DNA from: RYN-230 sp963711705
GTDB lineage: Bacteria > Actinomycetota > Actinomycetes > Streptosporangiales > Streptosporangiaceae
Assembly: GCA_963711705.1 (NCBI GenBank)
Contig: CAVQFM010000016.1
Span: 3,150 to 67,149 of the forward strand
DNA length: 64,000 bases
Direction of reading: 5' to 3'
Part shown: piece by piece, positions 42,955 through 53,707 of the stretch
How positions within the stretch are numbered: position 1 is the first letter of the stretch
Layout: each line of letters opens with the position of its first letter
The notes under the pieces: model-generated
Database searches by the model: none
Told to the model about the DNA's origin: nothing
Seen by the model: only the letters and a program-made list of their open reading frames with translations
Position numbers and translations under genes: made by a program

Positions 42955-43938
42955 TCAGTAGGCGAAGGTGCGGTCCACGGCGTCCAGCACCCGGTCCAGG
43001 TCGGGGAGGTAGTGCTCCTCGAGCCGGGACGGCGGGTACGGGGTGGAGAACCCGCCGACCCGCAGCACCGGCGATTCCAGCTGGTAGAAGCACTGCTCGG
43101 TGATCCGGGCGGCGACCTCCGCGCCCAGCCCGCCGGTGACCGGGGCCTCGTGCACGACCACGCAGCGGCCGGTGCGGCGGACCGACGCGAAGATCGTCTC
43201 CAGGTCGAGCGGGGCCAGCGTGCGCAGGTCGATCACTTCCAGCGAGCGCCCGTCGGCGCGCGCGGCCACGGCCGACTCCACGCAGGTCCGGACCATCGGG
43301 CCGTAACACAGCACGGTCACGTCGGTGCCGTCCATGACGGTCCTGGCCGCGTCCAGCGGGTGCGCGGCGGCCAGTTCCGCGTCGGTGTCCACCTCGGACT
43401 TGTCCCAGTACCGGCGCTTGGGCTCGAAGAAGATCACCGGGTCGTCGCAGGCGACCGACTGCCGGATCATCGTGAACGCGTCGGCCGGGGTCCCGCAGGC
43501 CACCACGCGCAGCCCGGCGGTGTGCGCGAACAGCGCCTCCGGCGACTCGCTGTGGTGCTCGACCGCGCCGATGCCGCCGCCGCACGGGATCCGGATCGTC
43601 ACCGGCACGGTCAGGTGGCCGAGCGAGCGCAGATGCATCTTGGCCAGCTGGCTGACGATCTGGTCGAAGGCCGGGTAGACGAAGCCGTCGAACTGGATCT
43701 CGCACACCGGCCGGTAGCCGCGCAGCGCCAGCCCGATCGCGGTGCCGATGATGGCGGACTCGGCCAGCGGGGTGTCCACCACCCGGTCCTCGCCGAAGTC
43801 CTTCTGCAGCCCGTCGGTGACCCGGAACACGCCGCCCAGCTTGCCGACGTCCTCGCCCATCACCAGGACTTTGGGGTCGTCCTCCAGCGCCTTGCGCAGG
43901 CCCGCGTTGAGGGCCTTGGACAGCGTCATGGTGGTCAT
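42955..43938 (-). CDS. 2-oxo-acid dehydrogenase E1 beta subunit
   Basis: 327 aa. Transketolase-like pyrimidine domain: LMGEDVG-type motif as VLVMGEDVGKLGGVFRVTDG, VVDTPLAESAIIGTAIGLAL, CEIQFDGFVYPAFDQIVSQL and RIPCGGGIGAVEHHSESPEA. The C-terminal domain has VVHEAPVTGGLGAEVAARI. It forms the TPP-binding alpha2beta2 E1 with the next gene. Its ATG overlaps the E1 alpha stop (ATGA), and the E2 gene follows after 11 bases. The separate alpha and beta subunits fit a branched-chain (Bkd) complex; a pyruvate complex cannot be excluded. Confidence 0.94.
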   Translation of the reverse strand: MTTMTLSKALNAGLRKALEDDPKVLVMGEDVGKLGGVFRVTDGLQKDFGEDRVVDTPLAESAIIGTAIGLALRGYRPVCEIQFDGFVYPAFDQIVSQLAKMHLRSLGHLTVPVTIRIPCGGGIGAVEHHSESPEALFAHTAGLRVVACGTPADAFTMIRQSVACDDPVIFFEPKRRYWDKSEVDTDAELAAAHPLDAARTVMDGTDVTVLCYGPMVRTCVESAVAARADGRSLEVIDLRTLAPLDLETIFASVRRTGRCVVVHEAPVTGGLGAEVAARITEQCFYQLESPVLRVGGFSTPYPPSRLEEHYLPDLDRVLDAVDRTFAY

Positions 43939-45089
43939 CGGGCGGCCTCCCCGGCGAACGAGTCCAGATACGCGGCGTACTGCTCGCGCTCCGCGTCCAC
44001 CAGCGCGTTCGGCCCGGCGTACACGTGCTCGAAGATGGCCAGCGGCTGCGGGTCCGGCATCTCCAGGCAGGCCTTCCTGACCCGCCGGCCGAGCTGCTCG
44101 GCCTCGGAGTCGACGGCCTCGAAGAACGCCGCGTCCGCCCCGCCGTTGCGCACCAGGTACGCCTTGACCCGCTCGATCGGGTCCTTCAGCTTCCACGCCT
44201 CCAGCTCGCTGGCCAGCCGGTACCGGGTCGGGTCGTCGGTGGTGGTGTGCGCGCCCATCCGGTAGGTGAACGCCTCGATGAGCGTGGGTCCCTGGCCTTC
44301 CCGGGCCGCCTGCATGGCCTTCCTGGTCACCGCCAGGCAGGCGAACACGTCGTTGCCGTCCACCCGGACCCCGGGGAAGCCGAAGCCGCTGGCCCGCTGG
44401 TAGAGCGGGATGCGGCTCTGCCGCTCCAGCGGCTCGGAGATGGCCCACTGGTTGTTCTGGCAGAAGAACACGACCGGCGCGTTGAACACGGACGCCCAGA
44501 TGAACGCCTCGTTGACGTCACCCTGGCTGGTGGCGCCGTCGCCGAAGTAGACGATGGCCGCCTCGCCGTCCTCGCCCACCGCGCCGTCCCGCTGGATGCC
44601 CATCGCGTACCCGGTGGCATGCAGCGTCTGGCTGCCGATCACGATCGTGTACAGGTGGAACCGGTGCTCGGCCGGGTCCCAGCCACCGTGGCTGACCCCG
44701 CGGAACAGCTCCAGCAGCCGGCTCGGGTCCAGCCCGCGGCACCAGGCCACGCCGTGCTCCCGGTAGGTGGGGAAGGCCATGTCCCGGGGCCCGAGCGCGC
44801 GGCCCGAGCCGACCTGGGCGGCTTCCTGGCCCAGCAGGGACGCCCAGATCCCCAGTTCACCCTGGCGCTGCAGGGCGATGGCCTCGGTGTCGATCCGGCG
44901 GACCAGGACCAGGTCGGTGTACAGGTCCTTGATCTGGCCGGTGGTCAGCTCCAGCGGGTAGTCGGGGTGTTCGACCCGCTCCCCTTCGGGGGTGAGGAGC
45001 TGGATGGTTTCGGTGCGCGATCCCGGCTGCCCGTCCAGGCCTGCCGGGGATCCCGGTGCGGTGACCGCACCGTCTGTGTCGACGGCCAC
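43935..45089 (-). CDS. 2-oxo-acid dehydrogenase E1 alpha subunit
   Basis: 384 aa from the GTG at 45089, with GGGAG upstream. The TPP motif is AIVYFGDGATSQGDVNEAFI followed by VVFFCQNNQWAISEP (GDG...N), with a phosphorylation-loop-like TYRMGAHTTTDDPTRYR as in branched-chain E1 alpha. It decarboxylates 2-oxo acids from Val, Leu and Ile, giving starter acyl-CoAs for branched fatty acids as well as energy. Three GGTTCACT repeats lie directly upstream. An in-frame extension through those repeats exists, so the exact start is not fully certain. Confidence 0.93.
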   Translation of the reverse strand: MAVDTDGAVTAPGSPAGLDGQPGSRTETIQLLTPEGERVEHPDYPLELTTGQIKDLYTDLVLVRRIDTEAIALQRQGELGIWASLLGQEAAQVGSGRALGPRDMAFPTYREHGVAWCRGLDPSRLLELFRGVSHGGWDPAEHRFHLYTIVIGSQTLHATGYAMGIQRDGAVGEDGEAAIVYFGDGATSQGDVNEAFIWASVFNAPVVFFCQNNQWAISEPLERQSRIPLYQRASGFGFPGVRVDGNDVFACLAVTRKAMQAAREGQGPTLIEAFTYRMGAHTTTDDPTRYRLASELEAWKLKDPIERVKAYLVRNGGADAAFFEAVDSEAEQLGRRVRKACLEMPDPQPLAIFEHVYAGPNALVDAEREQYAAYLDSFAGEAAR

Positions 45090-45111
45090 GTGCCACTCCC
45101 TCTGGTGTGGG

Positions 45112-45168
45112 GGTTCACTGCGCCCCATGGTGGTGGGTTCACTCTGCCCCATGGTGGTGGGGTTCACT
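45112..45168. repeat. three spaced GGTTCACT repeats upstream of E1 alpha
   Basis: GGTTCACT occurs at 45112-45119, 45136-45143 and 45161-45168 (periods 24 and 25), with GCCCCATGGTGGTG between copies. It begins 23 bases upstream of the E1 alpha start, in the divergent region shared with purS. It could be an operator array, for example for an Lrp-type regulator, or a repeated N-terminal coding segment if the E1 alpha start lies further upstream. Confidence 0.6.
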
Positions 45169-45256
45169 AGGGCCATCGTGACAGACAGCGCCGCGGCCCG
45201 GGAAACCGCCGTGGCTGAGCCGGGCATTAGGCACGCCCCGGGAAAGGCAGGGACAG

Positions 45257-45502
45257 GTGACCCGAATCGTCGTTGACGTGATGCTCCGTAAGGAGATTCA
45301 CGATCCGCAGGGCGAGGCAATAGCAAGTGCGTGCCAGCGGCTCGGCTTCGCCCAGGTGCTGAGTGTCCGGCAGGGCAAGCGATTCGAGGTGGAGCTGAGC
45401 GGCCCAGCTGACGAGGCTGCGCTGGCCCGGGTGGCGGAGCTGGCTGGGGAACTGCTGGCCAATCCTGTTATCGAGGAGTTCACCCTGCGCGAAAACAGTT
45501 AG
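45257..45502 (+). CDS. purS: phosphoribosylformylglycinamidine synthase subunit PurS
   Basis: 81 aa, the usual size. It starts VVDVMLRKEIHDPQGEAIAS and has the typical VRQGKRFEVELSG and ELLANPVIEEFTL. PurS bridges PurL and PurQ in the three-part FGAM synthase of Gram-positive bacteria, allowing ammonia to pass from glutaminase to synthase. The start is a GTG after AGGCAGGGACAG. It is the first gene of the purine block and divergent from E1 alpha. Confidence 0.95.
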   Translation: MTRIVVDVMLRKEIHDPQGEAIASACQRLGFAQVLSVRQGKRFEVELSGPADEAALARVAELAGELLANPVIEEFTLRENS

Positions 45503-45613
45503 CCGGCCGCTGATCCTAAACAGAGAACCCGAGAGTTCACGATTATCCCGGCCAGGGCCGGGAAAGGAGTCAAGTGGCCAGCACGTACACAGAAAGAGGG
45601 GAACGAGGGGCGG

Positions 45614-46273
45614 ATGCGGGCTCAGCTGAGACGCACCGAGGAGTCGATCGTGGACGTGGAGTTCTGCCTGGTGTTCCCGCACGAGGCGCTGAGCGTGCCG
45701 GTGATGCGCCGGGTGCTGGGTGACACACTGCGCAGGCTGGGCGCTGACGAGGACGGGGTAGCCGACCTGCTGCTCGCGGTCACCGAGGCATGCACCAATG
45801 TGCTCAAGCACGGCACCCCCGGGCCCAGGTACGAGATCGTCGCCCGGATCGGCCAGCGAGGCTGCCTGATCCAGGTGCTCAACGACGAGCGGGGGCTCGA
45901 CCCGCTGATGGTCCCGGCGCCCCGCCGGCCGATGTGGGATGCGATGCACGCGCCATCCAGGTTTCGGCGCCGCCTCCCCCGCCCGGCCACCCGCCGGGCG
46001 CCGCGGCCGGGTGGCCGCCGCCGGACCGGGCACCAGCCGCTGACCGAGGACCAGGTGATCGCGATGCTCCCGGAGTCCGGGCGCGGCCTGGCCATCATGC
46101 GGGCCTGCGTGGACGATGTGACGCTGAGTACCGACCCGGGGCTGGGCACCGTGGTCTCGCTGCAGAAGCGGATGGCCTGGCGCAAGGACGCGCTGCTGGC
46201 CCAGCCGCCCGAGCTCAGCGTGCCGCAGCCGGCCGAGGAGCTGACGGAAGGCCAGCTCAGGAACGCCGGGTAG
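45614..46273 (+). CDS. RsbW-like ATP-binding (HATPase_c_2) anti-sigma/serine kinase protein
   Basis: 219 aa. The N box is DLLLAVTEACTNVLKHG (Glu/Asn) and the G box MLPESGRGLAIMRACVDDVT followed by GLGTVVSLQKRM, as in RsbW/SpoIIAB-type kinases. Between them is an unusual Arg/Pro-rich insert of about 40 residues (FRRRLPRPATRRAPRPGGRR), and the C-terminus has an acidic tail. These proteins bind a sigma factor or phosphorylate an anti-anti-sigma partner; no such partner is nearby. It lies between purS and purQ, all in one direction, with gaps of 111 and 105 bases. Confidence 0.85.
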   Translation: MRAQLRRTEESIVDVEFCLVFPHEALSVPVMRRVLGDTLRRLGADEDGVADLLLAVTEACTNVLKHGTPGPRYEIVARIGQRGCLIQVLNDERGLDPLMVPAPRRPMWDAMHAPSRFRRRLPRPATRRAPRPGGRRRTGHQPLTEDQVIAMLPESGRGLAIMRACVDDVTLSTDPGLGTVVSLQKRMAWRKDALLAQPPELSVPQPAEELTEGQLRNAG

Positions 46274-46378
46274 GCGACTCGCCAGCGGGCCGCCAGCGGG
46301 GGCGCTCGCCGGGACAGGCCGGCCGGCACGGTAATCTGCAAGCAGACCTCCCCCCGCTCTCCCGCTGCGAGGACACTC

Positions 46379-47052
46379 ATGACAGCCCGTGTGGGCGTCA
46401 TCACCTTTCCTGGATCGCTGGACGACGTCGATGCCGCCCGCGCCGTGACCCGGGCCGGCGGCCAGCCCGTCCCGCTCTGGCACGGTGACCGGGACCTGCG
46501 CGGCCTGGCCGCGGTCATCCTGCCCGGCGGGTTCTCCTACGGCGACTACCTGCGCTGCGGGGCGATCGCCCGGTTCTCGCCGGTGATGACCGAGCTGATC
46601 CCGGCGGCCCGGGATGGGCTGCCGGTGCTGGGCATCTGCAACGGCTTCCAGATCCTGTGCGAGGCGCACCTGCTGCCCGGCGCGCTGACCCGCAACGCGG
46701 GCCTGCGGTTCATCGACCGCGCGGTGCGGGTGCGCATCGAGGACACCAAGACCCCGTGGACCGGCAGCTATGCCCCGGACCAGGAGATCACCCTGGTCCT
46801 GAAGAGCGGCGAGGGCGCGTACGTGGCGGACGCCCCGGCGCTGTCCCGGCTGACCTCGACCGGGCAGGTCGTGGCGCGCTACGCGGGCGGCAACCCGAAC
46901 GGGTCGGTGGGGGACATCGCCGGGGTGCGCAACGAGGCGGGCAACGTGGTCGGCCTGATGCCGCACCCGGAGCACGCCATCGACGCGCTGACCGGCCCGG
47001 GCACCGGCGGGCTCGGGTTCTTCAGCTCGGTGCTGCGCGCGATGGTGGATGG

Positions 47053-47056
<4 letters not shown>
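46379..47056 (+). CDS. purQ: phosphoribosylformylglycinamidine synthase subunit PurQ (glutaminase)
   Basis: 225 aa. Class I glutamine amidotransferase with VGVITFPGSLDDVDAARAV, the nucleophile Cys in LPVLGICNGFQILCEAHLLP and the His/Glu pair in LMPHPEHAID. It releases ammonia from glutamine for FGAM synthesis. Its TGA overlaps the PurL start (ATGA). Confidence 0.97.
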
Positions 47057-49305
<2,249 letters not shown>

Positions 49306-49311
49306 CGCCCA

Positions 49312-49332
49312 GGCGTGTCCTGTGGACACGCC
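49312..49332. terminator. bidirectional hairpin between purL and the ricin-like gene
   Basis: GGCGTGTCC (49312-49320), loop TGT, GGACACGCC (49324-49332): a perfect 9-bp stem exactly filling the gap between two convergent genes. Confidence 0.8.
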
Positions 49333-49995
49333 CTAGTACGCCGACCAGAACACGATCTGCTGGGCCGGCGGCTTGGCCGCCGAGCAGCGCTGCATGGATG
49401 CGACCGCGGTGCCGCTGGAGTCGGCTGCCGTGCCCACCGCCAGGCACCGCCCGGTGCTGGCGCTGCGCAGCTGCCAGTAGCCCTGGCCGCTGGCATCCGT
49501 GTCCAGGTACGGGTGATACCAGCGCTGATCGAGCCCGCTGTCGCAGTGGTCGAGCTGCGCGGTGGCCCTGGCGTGGTCGCCCACCGCGGTCAGGCACAGC
49601 CCGTCCGGGCTGAACAGCAGCACGAACTGCCCGCCGTTGCCCATCTGGTTAGCCTGCCACTGCTGGCTGGGCTCGACACTCTGCCCGTTGATGCTGGGGG
49701 TGAACAGCAGCCCCGACCCGCCCGCGTACAGCAGCGTGGCCGGCGAGCTGGAGGCCTGCTCCTGGCTGCTGCGCCCCGGGTTGGCCAGCCCGATGGCCTG
49801 GGTCTGGGTGATCTTGGTGGGCAGGTTCAGCTGCCGTCCCTGGGTCACGCTGCTGCCCCGGGAGCGCAGGTAGGCGACCGCTCCCACCCCGGCCAGCACG
49901 GCCAGCAGCACCACCGCGGTGACCACGAGGATGGCGGCCGCCCGCGATCGGTGCCGGGCCCGGCGGCCAGCACCGCGATTGCCTGCCATACCCAC
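49333..49995 (-). CDS. membrane-anchored protein with ricin-B-lectin-like domain
   Basis: 220 aa. A basic N-terminus and one helix (AAAILVVTAVVLLAVLAGVG, ~19-42) anchor an outside domain. Its second half has beta-trefoil repeats of the RICIN type: FVLLFSPDGLCLTAVG, QRWYHPYLDTDASGQGYWQL and RSASTGRCLAVG, with Cys pairs and QxW-like turns. Only about two of the three usual subdomains are clear. It may bind sugars at the cell surface. The start is a GTG at 49995 or the ATG at 49989. Confidence 0.72.
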   Translation of the reverse strand: MGMAGNRGAGRRARHRSRAAAILVVTAVVLLAVLAGVGAVAYLRSRGSSVTQGRQLNLPTKITQTQAIGLANPGRSSQEQASSSPATLLYAGGSGLLFTPSINGQSVEPSQQWQANQMGNGGQFVLLFSPDGLCLTAVGDHARATAQLDHCDSGLDQRWYHPYLDTDASGQGYWQLRSASTGRCLAVGTAADSSGTAVASMQRCSAAKPPAQQIVFWSAY

Positions 49996-50175
49996 GACGA
50001 TTAGCCTCTGCAGACGGGTCCGGCCACCCGAATCGGGAAAATATCTCGGACCCCGAAGATAACGCTACGTAGCGGTATCAAACGCCTACCTGCGGTGCCA
50101 CGCGACGAGACGAGCGGGTCGGCAGCGCTTGGTGACAATTTGGCGGTTGGCCGAGGTCACCGGGATTATCGAGGG

Positions 50176-50649
50176 ATGCCGCCCCGCCGCGCCGACCCCC
50201 AGCGACTGCTCACCGCGCTGCAGGCGCAGCGCGCCGATCTGGGCCAGGCCCCGTGGTCCGGGCCGGCCGAGGGCGGCCGGCCCGGCCGCGCGCTGGCCGG
50301 CGCCGTGCTGGACGCGCTGGACGCTGGCCAGCCGCCGCGGCCCGACGCGCTGCGCGCCGCCGTGACCTACCTGCTTGGCCTGCTCGCCGACGACGCGCCC
50401 GGCCGCGCGGTCGAGGTCCGGGTGCCCCCGTACGCGGCGGTGCAGGCCATCGCCGGGCCCCGGCACACCCGGGGCACGCCGCCGAACGTGGTGGAGACCG
50501 ACCCGGTGACCTGGGTGCGGCTGGCCACCGGCCGGCTGTCCTGGGCCGCGGCGGTGGCGGCCGGGCAGGTCAGCGCCAGCGGCCCGCGGGCCGACCTGTC
50601 CGGCCGGTTGCCGCTGCTCCGCGGTCTGGCCAGCCCGGCCGGCTCATAG
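50176..50649 (+). CDS. sterol-carrier-family protein
   Basis: 157 aa from the ATG at 50176. The second half is strongly patterned: GRAVEVRVPPYAAVQAIAGP, RHTRGTPPNVVETDPVTWVR and LATGRLSWAAAVAAGQVSAS followed by GPRADLSGRLPLL, the bacterial SCP2-like family found beside purF in actinobacteria. The ligand and role are unknown. It ends nine bases before purF and is probably co-transcribed with it. Confidence 0.82.
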   Translation: MPPRRADPQRLLTALQAQRADLGQAPWSGPAEGGRPGRALAGAVLDALDAGQPPRPDALRAAVTYLLGLLADDAPGRAVEVRVPPYAAVQAIAGPRHTRGTPPNVVETDPVTWVRLATGRLSWAAAVAAGQVSASGPRADLSGRLPLLRGLASPAGS

Positions 50650-50658
50650 ACTGACCGG

Positions 50659-52134
50659 GTGGTAACCCCCGACGGCCGGCTGACGGACGACGTAGACCCC
50701 ACCGACCGGCCTCCCCGGGACGCATGTGGTGTGTTCGGCGTGTGGTCGCCCGGGGAGGAAGTCGCCAAGCTGGCCTATTTCGGCCTGTACGCGCTCCAGC
50801 ACCGCGGCCAGGAGTCAGCGGGCATCGCGGTGAGCGACGGCGACCGCATCGTCGTCTACAAGGACATGGGCCTGGTGGCCCAGGTGTTCGACGAGTCCGC
50901 GCTGTCCACGCTGCGCGGCCATATCGCGGTCGGGCACTGCCGCTACTCGACCAGCGGCTCGTCGGTGTGGCAGAACGCCCAGCCCACGTTCCGGTCCACC
51001 CCGGTGGCCAGCCTGGCCCTGGGGCACAACGGGAACCTGATCAACACGCTGGAACTCGCGGCCATCGCCAGCGGCGGCGGCGGGGCAAGCGGCCCGGCCG
51101 GGCCGGGCCAGCGGGCCACCTCGGACACGGACGTGCTCACCGCGCTGTTCGCCGACCCGCGGATGGCCAGCGTCGAGGAGAGCGCGCTGGCCACGCTGCC
51201 GCTGGTACGCGGCGCGTACTCGCTCGTGTTCATGGACGAGCAGACCCTGTACGCGGCCCGCGACCCGCAGGGATTCCGCCCGCTGGTGCTGGGCCGGCTG
51301 GCCCGCGGCTGGGTGGTCGCCAGCGAGACGGCCGCCCTGGACATCGTGGGCGCCTCGGTGGTCCGCGAGGTCGAGCCGGGCGAGCTGATCACCATCGACG
51401 AGCGCGGGGTCAGGTCGCGGCGGTTCGCCCGGCCGCACCCGGCGGGCTGCCTGTTCGAGTACGTCTACCTGGCCCGGCCGGACACGGCCATCGCCGGGCG
51501 CAGCGTGCAGGCGACCCGGGTCCAGGTCGGCCGGATGCTGGCCGCCGAGCACCCGGTGGACGCCGACCTGGTCATCCCGGTGCCCGAGTCGGGCACCCCG
51601 GCGGCCATCGGCTACGCGCAGGCCAGCGGCATCCCGTACGGGCAGGGGCTGGTCAAGAACTCCTACGTGGGCCGGACGTTCATCGAGCCCAGCCAGACCA
51701 TCCGGGAGCGTGGCATCCGGCTCAAGCTGAACCCGCTGCGGGACGTGATCGCGGGCCAGCGCGTCGTGGTGGTGGACGACTCGATCGTCCGCGGCAACAC
51801 CCAGCGGGCGATCGTGGCCATGCTGCGTGAGGCGGGCGCGGCCAAGGTGCACGTGCGCATCTCCAGCCCGCCGGTGGCGTGGCCGTGCTTTTACGGGATC
51901 GACTTCGCCACCCGGGCCGAGCTCATCGCGGGCAGCCTGTCGGTCGAGGAGATCCGGGACTCGATCGGCGCCGACTCGCTCGGCTTCATCTCGCTGGCCG
52001 GGCTGACCGAGGCGACCACACTGCCCGCCGGGCAGCTGTGCCGGGCCTGCTTCGACGGCCAGTACCCGATCCCGGTGGCCGCGGCGGAGCGGGGCAAGCA
52101 CCTGCTGGAAGCGGCGCCGACGGTCGCGCCATGA
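50659..52134 (+). CDS. purF: amidophosphoribosyltransferase
   Basis: 491 aa. A short propeptide precedes the nucleophile Cys in PRDACGVFGVWSPGEEVAKL (about residue 22). HRGQESAGIAVSDGD and GHCRYSTSGSSVWQNAQPTF complete the glutaminase domain. The PRPP loop is RVVVVDDSIVRGNTQRAIVA, and LCRACFDGQYPIP supplies Fe-S-type cysteines. It makes phosphoribosylamine, the first committed purine intermediate. GTG start; the stop overlaps the purM start by ATGA. Confidence 0.97.
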   Translation: MVTPDGRLTDDVDPTDRPPRDACGVFGVWSPGEEVAKLAYFGLYALQHRGQESAGIAVSDGDRIVVYKDMGLVAQVFDESALSTLRGHIAVGHCRYSTSGSSVWQNAQPTFRSTPVASLALGHNGNLINTLELAAIASGGGGASGPAGPGQRATSDTDVLTALFADPRMASVEESALATLPLVRGAYSLVFMDEQTLYAARDPQGFRPLVLGRLARGWVVASETAALDIVGASVVREVEPGELITIDERGVRSRRFARPHPAGCLFEYVYLARPDTAIAGRSVQATRVQVGRMLAAEHPVDADLVIPVPESGTPAAIGYAQASGIPYGQGLVKNSYVGRTFIEPSQTIRERGIRLKLNPLRDVIAGQRVVVVDDSIVRGNTQRAIVAMLREAGAAKVHVRISSPPVAWPCFYGIDFATRAELIAGSLSVEEIRDSIGADSLGFISLAGLTEATTLPAGQLCRACFDGQYPIPVAAAERGKHLLEAAPTVAP

Positions 52135-53255
52135 CCAGCAGCTACCGGGACGCGGGCGTGGACGTCGCCGCGGGGGAGCGGGCGGTGGACCTGATGCGGG
52201 CGTCGATCGCCCGGACCGGCGGCCCCGAGGTGATCGGCGGCGTCGGCGGGTTCGCCGGGCTGTTCGACGCGGCCCGGCTGACCACGCTGCGCCGCCCGCT
52301 GCTGGCCACCTCCACCGACGGCGTGGGCACCAAGGTGGTGCTGGCCAGCCGTCTCGGCGTGTACGACACGATCGGCATCGACCTGGTCGGCATGGTCGTG
52401 GACGACCTGGTGGTGTGCGGCGCGGAGCCGCTGTTCATGACCGACTACATGGTGTTCGGCGTGCTGCGGCCGGAACGGGCCGCGGCCATCCTGGCCGGGG
52501 TGGCCGAGGGCTGCGTGCAGGCCGGGTGCGCGCTGATCGGCGGTGAGACGGCTGAGCACCCGGGTCACTTCGGCCCGGACGACTTCGACCTGGCCGGCGC
52601 GGCCACCGGCGTGGTAGACCACGCCGACCTGCTGGGCGCGCACCGCGTCGAGGCCGGCGACGTGGTCCTCGCGCTCGGCTCCTCGGGGCTGCACAGCAAC
52701 GGGTTCTCGCTGGTCCGGCAGGTGCTGGACCGGGCCGGGCTGGACCTGGACGCCGAGTACCCGGAGATCGGCGGCCCACTGGGCCCGGCACTGCTGACCC
52801 CGACCCGGATCTACGCCCGGGACTGCCTGGCGCTGGCCGCGGAGTGCGATGTCCACGCGTTCGCGCACGTCACCGGGGGCGGGCTGGCCGCGAACCTGGC
52901 CCGGGTACTGCCGGCCGGGCTGGATGCCCGGCTGGACCGGGGCAGCTGGGCGCCGCCCGCCGTGTTCGGCCTGCTCGCCGGGCGGGGCGGGGTGCCCGCC
53001 GAGGAGATGGAGCGGGTGTTCAACATGGGCGTCGGCATGGTGGCCGTGCTGGGCCACGCCGACGCCGACCGGGCTCTCGGCATGCTGGCCAGCCGGAGTG
53101 TCCCGGCGTGGGTGATGGGCGAGATCGGGCCCGGCGCTGGCACTGCCCGGCTGGACCGGGCGGCACGTGCGCTAGGCAGTGGCGCGAACCGTCCGTTAAG
53201 CAGCGGCTGGCTCAGCCGGTGGTGGCGGGCAGCAGGCCGCGGAGCTCAGCCGTGA
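52131..53255 (+). CDS. purM: phosphoribosylformylglycinamidine cyclo-ligase (AIR synthase)
   Basis: 374 aa from the ATG at 52131. PurM motifs: YRDAGVDVAAGERAVDLMRA, TSTDGVGTKVVLASRLGVYD, GIDLVGMVVDDLVVCGAEPL, LIGGETAEHPGHFGPDDFDL and AFAHVTGGGLAANLARVLPA. It closes the imidazole ring using ATP, giving AIR. Its end overlaps a strong hairpin shared with the convergent DUF3073 gene. Confidence 0.97.
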   Translation: MTSSYRDAGVDVAAGERAVDLMRASIARTGGPEVIGGVGGFAGLFDAARLTTLRRPLLATSTDGVGTKVVLASRLGVYDTIGIDLVGMVVDDLVVCGAEPLFMTDYMVFGVLRPERAAAILAGVAEGCVQAGCALIGGETAEHPGHFGPDDFDLAGAATGVVDHADLLGAHRVEAGDVVLALGSSGLHSNGFSLVRQVLDRAGLDLDAEYPEIGGPLGPALLTPTRIYARDCLALAAECDVHAFAHVTGGGLAANLARVLPAGLDARLDRGSWAPPAVFGLLAGRGGVPAEEMERVFNMGVGMVAVLGHADADRALGMLASRSVPAWVMGEIGPGAGTARLDRAARALGSGANRPLSSGWLSRWWRAAGRGAQP

Positions 53256-53262
53256 GCTCCGC
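53239..53262. terminator. bidirectional hairpin across the purM stop
   Basis: GCGGAGCTCA (53239-53248) and TGAGCTCCGC (53253-53262) form a perfect 10-bp stem with a GCCG loop. The purM TGA lies in the right arm, and the convergent DUF3073 gene ends at 53267. Confidence 0.8.
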
Positions 53263-53266
53263 CGGA

Positions 53267-53467
53267 TCAGCTGCGGTCCTCGTCCTCGTCGTCTTCGTCG
53301 TCCGCGTACCGCCCGGCGAGGTCTGCGTAGGGGTCGCCGTCCGCATCCTCATCGTCTCTGTTCACACCCAGCTCAGTCCGCAGCCGGTCAAGGTCCGTGC
53401 CGCCGCTGTTGTACTTCAGCTGGCGTGCCACCTTTACCTGCTTGGCCTTGGCTCGGCCGCGCCCCAT
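53267..53467 (-). CDS. DUF3073 family protein
   Basis: 66 aa from the ATG at 53467, with GAGGGGG upstream. It starts MGRGRAKAKQVKVARQLKYN followed by TDLDRLRTELG and ends in a very acidic tail (DDEDDEDEDRS). This small actinobacterial family is regularly found downstream of purM, as here. Function unknown; the basic head and acidic tail suggest nucleic-acid or protein binding. Confidence 0.93.
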   Translation of the reverse strand: MGRGRAKAKQVKVARQLKYNSGGTDLDRLRTELGVNRDDEDADGDPYADLAGRYADDEDDEDEDRS

Positions 53468-53707
53468 TGGCTCGACCCCCTCGAAATGCGGGGCCTGTCT
53501 CGGGCCCCTGCTCCCTGCGCTGATGACTTGAGGCTTTACGCAGGCCAAACGGCCCGTCGCCGCTCCACCGCTTGAAGCGCGACGTGCTTTCCAGCCTGCG
53601 TACAGTTCCAACCGTACCTGCTTTGCGCCGTAAGCGCCTCAGCAGGATACGAGCAGGCCGCCTTGACCGGGACGAATTACGGCCAGGTGGCGGCCCGGCG
53701 GTAAGCC

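Noticed and set aside
45089..45326. Upstream extension of E1 alpha through the GGTTCACT repeats
   Set aside because: The GTG at 45089 has a well-placed GGGAG site and the extension is not typical of E1 alpha, although I keep the doubt in the repeat entry.
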